Assembly (NCBI GenBank): GCA_020726505.1
Contig: JAHLEZ010000029.1
Location: 372,001-436,000 of the forward strand
DNA from: Leptodontidium sp. MPI-SDFR-AT-0119
Lineage: Eukaryota > Ascomycota > Leotiomycetes > Helotiales > Leptodontidiaceae
Direction of reading: 5' to 3'
Length of the DNA stretch: 64,000 nt
Notes under the pieces: generated by a model
The model's database searches: none
Told to the model about the DNA's origin: nothing
What the model saw: the letters and a program-made list of their open reading frames with translations, nothing else
Part shown: positions 11,545-21,209 of the stretch, piece by piece
Numbering within the stretch: position 1 is the stretch's first letter
How the letters are laid out: every line of letters starts with the position of its first letter
Position numbers and translations under genes: made by a program

Positions 11545-11856
11545 ATTTTGAATATAATTTGAGTTTGGGAAAATACTGCTCGAATGTATTGAATTTCTAA
11601 GAATCGGGAATTCTCGGATAATTGAGCGAACTTACAACGTGCAGCAATTGGTTACGAGTAAGGGATTCTCATGAATAACTGCACGGAAGGGATCGGCCCC
11701 TCGACGGATTTTCATTAACCTTTTGATTTTCTTAGCGTACAATGTGGCGCTGACTACTACCTAATTAGATTTCGTCAGGTACAGTACTTGTAAAGCTAAT
11801 AAACAAGTTACGGCTACTAGGTTGCTGAAAGATTTAGCTAGGCTCCAAACTCTGTA

Positions 11857-12235
11857 CGGTGGTGCCAGGGCTAAATTATGGCTCACCGCCTTTATTAGGT
11901 ATCCCATGGAGTGGCTGCGACTACCGCATTTAGGCGAAACAAGGGTTGTGACCAATTGAAGAGGTAGATTTTTGCCGCCTTTTACTGCGATTAGTGCTAC
12001 AGGGGTTTCTTTCAGGGTGAGGTGCACTAAACCAGCTTCTACAGGCTTCTAATTCAGCGCCTCGACTTTCGCTGTAGGGGCCGCTTACAGGTGCTTCAGT
12101 TGCCCCACAAAAAGTGAGGAAATTGAGGGTTCGGCAGTCCATGGGATACATAGCAGTGTGGGCAATACATTCTGCTTGTGAGATAGGTTTACATAGCCAT
12201 AGGCGGTGAGCCATAATTTAGCCCTGGCACCACCG
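11857..12235. repeat. Perfect 35 bp inverted repeat, 309 bp apart
   Basis: Arm 1, 11857-11891, begins CGGTGGTGCCAGGG and ends GGCTCACCGCCT. Arm 2, 12201-12235, is its exact reverse complement. Similarity continues inward with gaps, since GTATCCCATGGA recurs in inverted orientation near 11910 and 12140. This is an inverted duplication of a longer sequence. Confidence 0.85.
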
Positions 12236-12376
12236 TAGAAATAAGGACCTGAGGGTGTGAGATATAATACGGATAAGGTGCTTACTGCTTTCCTGCAAAG
12301 CAGGCCGGAAAAACATAAACAAAATTTCCGTTTCGAGGCGGGAGGGCTTAGCGCCAGGTTCATGCAGTCGAGAACG

Positions 12377-12531
12377 TTCAGTCTAGAACCACGTTCCTCC
12401 CCACAATACAACCTAGATGCCTTCCCGCTTTTTGAGATTGTTTTTGTTTTAGCGCCCTGCTTTAGGCAGGTGGAAGGACCTTGCTCACCAACCTTCAGTC
12501 TGGAACCATGTTCCTACCCACAATACAACCT
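12377..12531. repeat. 38 bp direct repeat
   Basis: 12377-12414 and 12494-12531 both read TTCAGTCT(A/G)GAACCA(C/T)GTTCCT(C/A)CCCACAATACAACCT, with three differences between copies. Confidence 0.9.
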
Positions 12532-13111
12532 TTTCCAAGACTTCTAGAAAGACGGCAGTTTTTGTCCCCCACACGTTCGTACTTCCCCGCATTCGGCTCG
12601 TATAGAAGCTTTCAAGTCGTATACCCCGGAAATATGAAGAACAGGACAGTAGGTCCGCCCCGCACGCAGGGCTTGTTAAGCGGATCTGCAAGTAATTAAA
12701 CCGATCAAGCCCCGTCCTTTTTCTCGGAAAAGATTACATGTATGCTAACGCAAGGCTTGTGTGTGATAGGACGTCAAGAGAAGTCAGTTGGTAGCATGTT
12801 GAACGAGACACCTACTGGACTCAATTATTTTGCCCAGAACCAAATCGAGTTGCAATTCTAAGCTAGCGCTACCAAGGTGAAACTTCCCATTTCCCGTACT
12901 GTCGACTGTAGTTAGTTCACTAGTACCAAGGCAAAACTTCTCGTTTTTTGTAATATCGGCTGTAGTTCACTAGAAGCACAGTAGTATGCTTCTCAAGAAA
13001 AGCAGACACGTGGGAACTTCCAGCTGCAATGGTGGGAAGAGGAGCCGAGCATACTTTCTCGTTATGCCATATATGGCAGACGAGGACTAGTGAAAAGTTA
13101 CGTTTTAATAT

Positions 13112-13597
13112 CGGGTTTAATCGGGCCGATTGTTTTCGATGCCTCGACTTTTCTGGAACATTATTTTGCATGTCTCAGCAGCCAAATCTCAGTGCCGCTC
13201 TATTCAGCGCGATGTAAACAAGAATCTCCCTCTCTCTTAGCAGCCCCTTGCTAAGAGAAGCCTCCTCCATCTTACAAGAGCCTCTCTCTAAAGAGAGCCC
13301 CTCCTCAAGAGAAGCCTCCTCCTTTCAAAAGCCTCTCTCTCAATCGAAGCCGCTTATGACTTGAGAGAGAGCTTCCTTTCTTCCCTAGTAAGCCTTCCTT
13401 TTGCTATTCCTTTGTTAACTGCTCTTTTTAAAAGTATACACGATTTAATCGTACGAATAACTTTCATTTTGCCCTGATGTTTTTTTACGTCGCGTGCATT
13501 ACGTGCATAGGGCGGCACTGAGATTTGGCAGCTGAAGCATGCAAAATAATGTTCCAGAAAAGTCGAGGCATCGGAAACAATCGGCCGTTTAATCGGC
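13112..13597. mobile_element. Foldback/MITE-like element with ~86 bp inverted arms
   Basis: The left arm (13112-13198) and right arm (13512-13597) are inverted copies sharing GATGCCTCGACTTTTCTGG, AACATTATTTTGCATG and GCCAAATCTCAGTGCCGC. The 313 bp between them has no gene. It is CT/GA-rich with its own short hairpins, for example CTCTTAGCA...TGCTAAGAG at about 13226-13255. Long arms and a non-coding core fit a foldback or MITE-type non-autonomous transposon. No target duplication is obvious, so the true ends may lie outside the arms. Confidence 0.7.
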
Positions 13598-13977
13598 TGA
13601 TAATTTCGTGTAGAGTTTGATTATTGTGTAGAGGTTATGCGAGATGGTTTGGTTAGACAATGCATTAGCTAGAGAACGAATTGTGCTCCATCACACTAGC
13701 AAAACTGGCTCGTATCATCTCGGGAATTAACTTTCACCACCTCACGGAGCATAATACTTTTGAATATCGTAAGTTTCCACCCGGAAGGATCACTGTGGAT
13801 AGTATCTAGAGTTGCAACATGTAATTTCTTTGAAAACCTTACATCTTCTTTTGTTGCGTGACATGAGAATCAAAACACTGTGTTTAATGAAAGGCTCCAC
13901 TTGCTTGAAAATCTGACTTGAAGTATTTTGACTATAAAGTATGCTTCCTTTACTCTCTCATTCCAAATTTCATTCCT

Positions 13978-14002
13978 CACTTCACTTCACTTCACTTCAC
14001 TT
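13978..14002. repeat. Five CACTT repeats in a likely 5' leader
   Basis: Pentamer microsatellite about 90 bp before the start codon of the secreted protein at 14090. A TATAAA word lies about 45 bp further upstream (13931), so the repeat is probably in the promoter-proximal region or 5' UTR. Confidence 0.8.
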
Positions 14003-14089
14003 CCAAAGTCCCAGTCGCTCTCTTCTCTAAAGCTACGCTAAACCACCACGCACATCTTCTCCCCCAATCTGATTCTGGTAGACGCAATA

Positions 14090-14899
14090 ATGACACCACT
14101 TGCTATTGCCACAACTATCTTCATTCTTGCCCAAGCATGTTTGGGTAACACCATCCCAAAGCCGGCCGTCAGCCTCCCAGTTCTCAGTCAAGAGATGGTG
14201 GCTGATGGATGGGACCTTGTCAAACCCGCTTTGGATGATATGTTTCCCGGTATCACTTGCACTTTCAATTCGACCGACACCAAAGCGGGAACTGTCCTCG
14301 ACAAGACCACACAAGAGATCGAAAACGCGCTAAAACAATTCCACCCGCAAGCCCATTGCTATGGAAAGCTCGATATTTCAGCGATTCAGAAAATGTCAAA
14401 TGCTCTGGAACCAAGGGACGAAGGCTCGTTGTCGGAGGACGTTAGCTTGTGGAGGAGAGATTCTGCGCCTTACTTTTTTCAACTACCTGGAGAGTGCCCA
14501 AGCGGCCACGTTTGCACATGTGCGGCCATACCAGTTGGACAAAAAAAAGTGAAATACAACCCGGAACCTTTGAGAAAGCTCAATTCGAACCAGGGGAACA
14601 ATACGCCCCGGCGTTTACTCGAGGAAGAGGCAACTTCTTGGACCACTTCCGTTAAGAAAGAGTCGTCAGCCGGATACGGTTGGTGTAGTTCGGCGACTCA
14701 TCCTGACCTATGCTATTCTTGCTGGACCGGATTTTGCGTACAACTGGTATCTGAAGTTGGCACTTGTCTTGCGAGGGCAAGGACCTCTTGGGGAGGGAAC
14801 CGGAATTGGTTTGATCAAACCTCGTTCGAGCTGAGATGTTGTCTCGGAGCAGCCCTTGGAAAATTCGTTGCGCTATCGTCCGGTTGCCCAACAAGATAA
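14090..14899 (+). CDS. Secreted Cys-rich protein, unknown family
   Basis: A single-exon 269-residue protein. MTPLAIATTIFILAQACLG is a convincing signal peptide, followed by NTIPKPAVSLPV. Dibasic Lys/Arg-Arg pairs (LWRRD near residue 122, PRR near 178) are potential kexin sites between an N-terminal region and a Cys-rich C-terminal half (GECPSGHVCTCA, GYGWCSSATHPDLCYSCW, LRCCLGAA, final SGCP). No catalytic motif is visible. The TATA-like word and CACTT microsatellite upstream fit a real promoter. The reading frame is undamaged despite decayed neighbours, which suggests it is recent or under selection. It could be a pro-protein whose Cys-rich module is the mature product; that is inference. Confidence 0.72.
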   Translation: MTPLAIATTIFILAQACLGNTIPKPAVSLPVLSQEMVADGWDLVKPALDDMFPGITCTFNSTDTKAGTVLDKTTQEIENALKQFHPQAHCYGKLDISAIQKMSNALEPRDEGSLSEDVSLWRRDSAPYFFQLPGECPSGHVCTCAAIPVGQKKVKYNPEPLRKLNSNQGNNTPRRLLEEEATSWTTSVKKESSAGYGWCSSATHPDLCYSCWTGFCVQLVSEVGTCLARARTSWGGNRNWFDQTSFELRCCLGAALGKFVALSSGCPTR

Positions 14900-14967
14900 G
14901 AAGGGGGCAATGTCTCCTATTTCTAGTCTGCAACCTCGAGGGCTACCGACCTGCTATCGCATGTGCT

Positions 14968-15119
14968 ATTGCTCATATCTTCGCTTCTTCGACAGTACAA
15001 CTATCCCCATTCACAAAACGCAATCTTTGTTTCATAATACAACTGTCATTACTGCTCATATCTTCGCTTCTTCGACAGCACAATTATCCCCACTCGCAAA
15101 ACGCAATTTTAGTTCCATA
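14968..15119. repeat. Tandem repeat, ~83 bp period, two copies plus a partial third
   Basis: 14968-15036 and 15051-15119 share GCTCATATCTTCGCTTCTTC and ACAAAACGCAAT-type blocks. The linker (CATAATACAACTGTCATTACTG) reappears in altered form after copy 2. It starts about 70 bp after the stop codon of the secreted protein, so it may lie in the 3' UTR. Confidence 0.85.
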
Positions 15120-16159
15120 GTCCCATACAATCATTACTGTTCTCGTTTGCACATCGGAGGATCTGGCTTTGGAAGGTGCTTGGAGATACTTGGTGCCCTC
15201 GCTCGAGTTTGATTTCTGGAGGTATTTTACGAGGTTGGCCGTTGTTGTTGTCCTGTATCTGGTATGGAAATGCCTCGCATTCTCTAGCTAGCTACTCTAA
15301 AAAGAAATACACTCTTGGGCACCTGTGCCTCCCCACATTTATGCAGTCTCGCTTTGTGATACCTGGTTTCTTCCTGGCACAGTGTATAAAACCGAGAGCG
15401 GCAAGTCCTCACAGAGGATATGGCAAAGGAGTAAGGAAGGCAGAGTCAAAATCAAAATATTTAGATATGGTTCTAATATTTGTAGAGGCTCTCAAAAACT
15501 TCGTAGACATAGTTGGTTGTCCGCTGCTAGTTGGTGGCTGTGTGTGAGAGGCCAAGTCGGGTGGAAATGCTACAGTACTAGACAACTGATATTAACCTGG
15601 TTAGCGAGAACGCCCAAATTAATATTCCGCTCTTAACACAACTTCTTGAATTACTTTATAACTATATTAGTTATATATAAAATAATTATTTTAATTTAGT
15701 TATAATCATTAGTTTCTAAATATATAATTAGTTCCCTTGTAAGTTACGTATAAACTTTAATATTTCGTATACTACTCGTTTGCTATAATATACACTTTAA
15801 TTCTAGCTAATATACTCGTACTTAAAGTATTAAATAACGACTTATTTAAAGTATTTTACACAAATTATAAATAAGTTTTTATACGTTGTTTTACGTGCTT
15901 TAATTGCGATTTGTTAATCGCGACGTTAGGGAATATATTATAAAAGCGTTCCTCAAGGTACTACTACACGTGCTCGATTAGATTAAAATTAAAGGATAAA
16001 AGTAACTAATTCACGATTAAAGTGATTCGTTTTCTTTTAAACTAAACCTGAACCTTTTTTGTAACATGTATTAAAGCGTTATTTTATATAAATTCATACT
16101 TAGCGTTTAAATCTTTAAAAATTAGTTTAATTTAGGCTCAAGGAGCAAACTGCGGAGGA
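15120..16159. other. Gene-free stretch, AT-rich from 15.64 kb
   Basis: 15120-15640 has short overlapping open frames without motifs. 15640-16150 is strongly AT-rich with dense stops and looks like RIP-eroded repeat next to the LINE fragment. Confidence 0.55.
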
Positions 16160-17103
16160 GATATAAGGTAAAAGCCCGGTCTACTGGAACCCTCAAAGCA
16201 ATAGCACGCCAACTAGATCGAGCATTGAGTGGGAAAAATGTTGTAGGGGCTCTAGCATAGGAAGTAGCACGCCGCACCCTACTTTGTGTTTAGCGTTAGT
16301 TAAATATAAATCCTCCGCCATGAAAGCCGCAGGAACCGATGGCGTCTCAAATCGTGCACTCCGTGCCGCCGCTGCCCAAACAGCCCCCCACCATGTGAAA
16401 ATATTTCATTGAGGCCTGCGTCTTGAATACTGTCCGGCACACTTTCGGCAGTCAACCACCATTGTTATCAGGAAGCTTGGCAAGGACGACTATACGGTGC
16501 CTAAAGCCTATCGACCGATAGGCTTTACTTAACACCATTGGAAAACTCATGGATGTAATAATCGCTAAGAGAATCAGCTATGTGACAGAAGTGTACGAAC
16601 TGCTGTCCAGTACACACACATTGGAGAATGTAGGGGGAGATCCGCTGACCATGCACTACATGTCATCATCGAAAAGATATACGAGGCTTGGAACTCACTT
16701 GACCCGCAGGTGGCGAGTCTTTTGCTACTTGACGTTTCTGGAGCTTTCGATAATGTGTCACATGTGAGGTTGCTGCACAACCTCCAGAAACGTAAAATAG
16801 ACGAGAGAACTGTCAAGTGAATATCTAGCTTTTTAGCAGACCGAAGCGCGGTTATTAGCATTGACTCATTCAGATCGGAAGTTTATCAAACGGCCACTGG
16901 CATCCCCCAAGAATCACAGAACTCAGAAAGATCTACCAAGCGGCCCCCGAATGATGTATGGCCGTTTGGCATAGTCGGTCGCGCAAGAACGAGAAGAAGT
17001 TTACACAAGGCAGACCATCGACTCCCTCAAAAGACTTCAAGCTAAAGCAGCCAGAATCATCGGGGGTGCGTACAAGGCGACACTAGGTCCGGCCTTAGAC
17101 GAG
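16160..17103 (+). mobile_element. Non-LTR retrotransposon (Tad1-type LINE) reverse transcriptase fragment
   Basis: Despite frameshifts and stops the plus strand reads reverse transcriptase blocks in order: MKAAGTDGVSNRALRAAA, STTIVIRKLGKDDYTVPKAYRPI, HALHVIIEKIYEAW, LLLLDVSGAFDNVSHVRLLH and DRSAVISIDSFRSEVYQTATGIPQ. This pattern is characteristic of fungal LINE elements. After 16920 it jumps to RQTIDSLKRLQAKAARIIGG (17020-17070), which normally lies well downstream, so an internal deletion removed the segment that includes the second catalytic motif (F/YADD). The fragment ends about 17103, exactly where the minus-strand Hsp70-like gene loses its reading frame. It is dead. Confidence 0.85.
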
Positions 17104-20100
17104 GTTTGAGGGAAGTGAATAATCCCTCCTCCGATCTCTATGGCGTACAGATTTGTTCCATTGGGCTCCATAATGAATCTGGCAGGACTCCATGTGACGG
17201 CTACGTCTTGAGGAGAGGCCAAAAGATCATAATCAACGGGAGAATCAAACAATGAAGAACCTTCCGTCGTCATCTGAAAGACAAGGACCGGTTCTCGGAC
17301 CATATCTTTCATACAACTGAAGTTGCGCAGTCCAACAACGGCGTGGGAAGACAGACGTCTCTGGACACGTGCCAAGTAGGTGTATTTCTCGCAATGAGTC
17401 CACAAGGAATTCCGGGCTTAAGGGCCCCAAATGGGCCTGTGAATAACTCGGAATGGTGGGTGATAATATTTGGGCTGCCAACGCACAGTCATTCAATACG
17501 GCGTCCAGACTGAATTCGCGCCCTTGGCATCGCTTTCCAAACGTCGAACGAAAGACTTCTTCTGCTGCCAATGAACAAGCCTTGAGCCCAATGAGGTTTG
17601 TAGGATCATAAAGCATGCCCTCTTCCCAAGTTTTCAATGTCCGATACAACTCTTCAATGGGCTCCACATTAATCTGGGACAGCTCAATGCACGCCTGTTT
17701 CCCAGTGTCCAATTTTAGTATTGTGAAACCGTCGCATATGAGGTCACTCTCTTGTAAGAATCCTAGGGCAGAACGCGTCCTCCGTAGAGTGTCTATTATA
17801 CGGGCCAACCGGATCTCGGATTTTACCGGAAAGTCCCCGTCTCCGGCATAGCTAACCCAGGCCACAGAATTCTCTTCTCCTGTAAAATGGACACACGATG
17901 TCCATCGCATCCACTCGATTGTTTCTTGCCCATCGACTAGGGGAAGCACACCTGCTAAGCCGTATCGTCTGCCAATGCTCCCCTTCACTCCCGTAATGGC
18001 TTTCGGAGTGTTTGGGCGGATTACTCTAGGCGCAGTTTCGATTTTATACCCACCATTATGAACACAGTTCTTCCGATGCAACTTATAGAGCGGAATCAGT
18101 AGATCTGTGACCGCAGCACCCATCAGGATCCATGGTGACCCGGCTTCACCATCGATGAGCAGCTTTGCCATTTCCTCAGGTTTGCAGCCCATATCCATTA
18201 GTTCATGAAGCCAATCGAATTCATCTCGAGCGACTTCATCAAAGTGTTGTTGCAAAAGTCCAGTAACCACTTTAACGTCGCCTTCAACAACTTGCTCCTG
18301 CAATGTGGAAGGTCCCACCTCTAGACGGAGGAGGGCAAAATGGTCGGTGGTAGTAAGACGGATAGCGGGGAGAGTTGGCTTCGTAGAAAGTGAAGCAGCC
18401 GGAGAGAAAATGTCCTTGCCGACCAACGCTCTAAATTCAAGCATAGAGCCTTCAGCCTTGATTTCAATTTGGTACTTCACAACTTGAAAGGATTTGCCGT
18501 CCGTTTTTGTCTGGGTGATGAATTTATTAGGTGCGACATTTCTCAGATCAATACTGAAGATGCAGACTTCATCCAGGCCGTCGTTCTCAATGCTGGGTGG
18601 ATTGTCGTCATTCCATGCCAGTATCTTGACATTAGAGATCTGAAGCTGGTGTTCAGCGAACGCGATGGGTATTTCGAAGGTTGTCTTCTTAGGCGTTGAA
18701 CTTGGTAAAGGATCGCCCTTCGACATTATCAACTTCATGCAGCCTATTTTGTGGTTATTTGAAAATGTCCATAGAATATTAACAATCAAACAACGATCAA
18801 TATACCTTTAGCGAACACTATGCCTGTATAGGAATCGAGCAATTTATCCTCTTCCTTATGCTGCGAATTCTTTGCTGGGTCGAATAGTTCAAGCAGACTC
18901 GCGCCATAATGCCGACGGCACAACCGAAGTTGAACAAAGCTATTGCCTACAGGATCCATCTTTTGGATGACAGCTCCTCGTACGACCGCTGTCGAGCTTG
19001 TTCAATATTAGTACCGCCAACCAATACCACGAGAACATATAGACTACGAATGGGCCGAGGGCCTCTCACGGGTCACTTGGCCTTATCACTTCAATTCCAA
19101 GCATCGAGTAATGATTTCTCATTCTGTTGAGCAGATATTTCGACTTCCCAAACCCTCCAGTAAGCAAGACGTACTGCAATGAACAAAATTTAGCAGGCAA
19201 TATTAACAATAGTGTGTGGAAAGCGCACCTTCACTGTTGTGCTCTTCGATGTAACTTCTTCGATTTGGCCGTCAATCAGTGTCAAAATCTGATTCACACA
19301 AGGGTCAAATATCTCGCGCATACAATCACTTTTGCAGTTACAGTTCAATCAACTTCCACATCCTAAGGAAAGAGCACATAATGGATACTTACGAGTCTAT
19401 TTGCATCTCGCCATCTACCACGTCCATTATTGGGTCGTCTTTAGCCCCAATCTCTGGCGGCATCCACAAGAAAAACGTCTCCTCGTCGTGGCCCTCGAAA
19501 CATTTTTTTGCAGATTCAAAATCCCTCATCATTCTGCTTCCAGCATTGAGCCGTTCCTTTCTGATCTTTCGAAACCTATATATTCCAAGCTTGCGCCGGA
19601 GCCATAACTTGAACTCGAGATCTACAAAAATGGCACCGCATTTGGCCCCTACATTAATATTAGAACGGTTATCATTGAGGTCAGAGCAAGAAACTTCCCA
19701 ATGCCAACAACGGCTTCTTTGACTATCAATATTGGATTAAGGGAATCGACCCGATATGTGATAATATCCTAACAAAATAGTTAGCCCAAAAATCAACAAA
19801 CATTCTTGTTTGAAGTCTTACAACTGCTCCTCCACGAGCATCACAGACTACAAAATGGTCCCCCGACTTTGAATGTGTACGCGCATGACCAAATAGGGTG
19901 TGGGAGAGTAACAAAAGGACGTGACTTACTTTGATGTTCGAGAAAGGACCTTCTTCTAAGTCTTTGAAGATGTAAATAGCAGCAGCCCTGACTCTGTAAT
20001 CATGGACACCCGGGTCCCATCAATATTGAACCCTGCGTTACGGACAGCCTTGTACATCAAGTTCTTCGCCCTCTCTGACCATACGGCAGGTACCGTGATG

Positions 20101-20658
20101 ACAACCTCACGCCTGAATCCCTGGAGCATTGGACCAAAACGGGCTTCCAGTACGCTCTGAAGGTGGGCTTGGATACCAGAGAGAAAATCGGCCACGATCT
20201 CCTCTGGCTCTTTGGCTAGTTGAGGAGCGGGCTTGGCATCAATAGCTGGAGTAGCATCATCCTCATGCTGTGTTAGATCTGTGTCGCTGTGGAACAATTC
20301 TTGGATCACTTTCAGTTGGCCTTTGCTGTAGGTCTCGTCCAGTAAAAGTTTTGTCCAGGCTTCGCATTGATTACGATGTCGTATCTTGTTTCCCCATTCA
20401 AACTTCTGGTCAGAATATGCGACTTCGCTGGGGACCTTATTATCCGTCACGTCTTTCGAGGGACCAGGCCAGTCGGTGACCAGCTGTATGTCTCGAATCG
20501 TTAGTCGACCTTTGCCATTATCATACGCAAAGGCTACACCTGAAGTCCTAGGGATCAATTAATGTTTCATAGAATTCTCCGGGAGGGCCGCACGTACTAG
20601 TGTATGTTGTGCCGTAGTCGATTCCAATCACGAGACGCCCTTCTTGGTCTTGGGCCAT
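17104..20658 (-). pseudogene. Fungal Hsp70-like (HSPA12-type) ATPase with C-terminal extension, damaged
   Basis: Nine exons can be placed by phase: 20658-20598, 20539-19930, 19866-19822, 19768-~19699, 19648-19393, 19328-19229, 19173-19070, 18996-18806 and 18743-~17104. The N-terminus reads VIGIDYGTTYTSVAFAY (phosphate-1 loop of the actin/Hsp70 fold), then VVITVPAVWSERAK, VVCDARGGAV (phosphate-2, normally DAGGGT), GSRMMRDFE, LLTGGFGKSKYL (adenosine loop) and STAVVRGAVIQKM. The last exon holds the Hsp70-like tail (VKYQIEIKAEGSMLEFRA) and then some 400 residues of another module (MGCKPEEMAKLLIDGEAGSPW, GRRYGLAGVLPLVDGQ, YAIEIGGGII). Damage: a one-base loss near 19989 (TES/AAAIYIF), an apparent GT-to-GG donor change at 19697-19698, a two-base loss near 17400, and a 3' end cut by the LINE fragment. 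Such proteins are thought to be regulators or partners in fungal incompatibility networks; that role is inference. Confidence 0.78.
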
Positions 20659-21209
20659 TGGACTTTGATGCTTAGATCTACCAAATGAATGAGAGCTTGT
20701 ATAATACTCGTGGGTCCGTCGCGGTATGACACGTTTGGTGAGTTGCTCAAGGATTCCCAGATTAAGTTATGGAGTGTTGTGAGGTGCAGTCGATCTGCTG
20801 CAAAAGCTCACCATCCGAGATTGCGCCTTTGCTTTGTCAATGTGTTCAGCTCTGCGGCAGCGACTGCTTTCTGCTGCTAGCAGTTTCCAGCTGCGTTGGT
20901 GCCCAAACCTTTCGACTTCGAAAGACAAGATTGGATTGGATGAGATTGCCTCGGCAACGGAATGTGAGCCAATTCGAAATCGGGGGGCGTATTGGGCGAA
21001 GGTCACTTGTGCGTTGATGCAAGGGTGCAAGCTGACGACGGGGGGGCCGCCACTCACCGAGTAACGATCGATCAGACTTGAGATGTAGAACGCCTTTGTG
21101 CTTCGTGGCCTAGACTCGATCTATTCAACATAAATATTTCTTTCTGAGATTGTACGTACACCTTTCTGTCTTCTGTTCGCCATGTGTTTGTGCATCTATA
21201 AATCTTGCC
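20659..21209. other. Intergenic region
   Basis: Overlapping short frames on both strands with no motif. Contains the presumed promoter of the Hsp70-like gene and the 3' flank of the monooxygenase gene, both on the minus strand. Confidence 0.5.

Larger units (their letters stand above)
11550..13100. other. Repeat-derived region without a supported gene
   Basis: Several 60-108 codon frames exist on both strands but overlap each other and change frame with the repeats. The only organised features are the 35 bp inverted pair and the 38 bp direct pair listed separately. Probably decayed transposon sequence. Confidence 0.5.

Noticed and set aside
12085..12411. 108-codon minus-strand frame
   Set aside because: Runs through both short repeats and changes frame with them; no motif. 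Treated as transposon debris.
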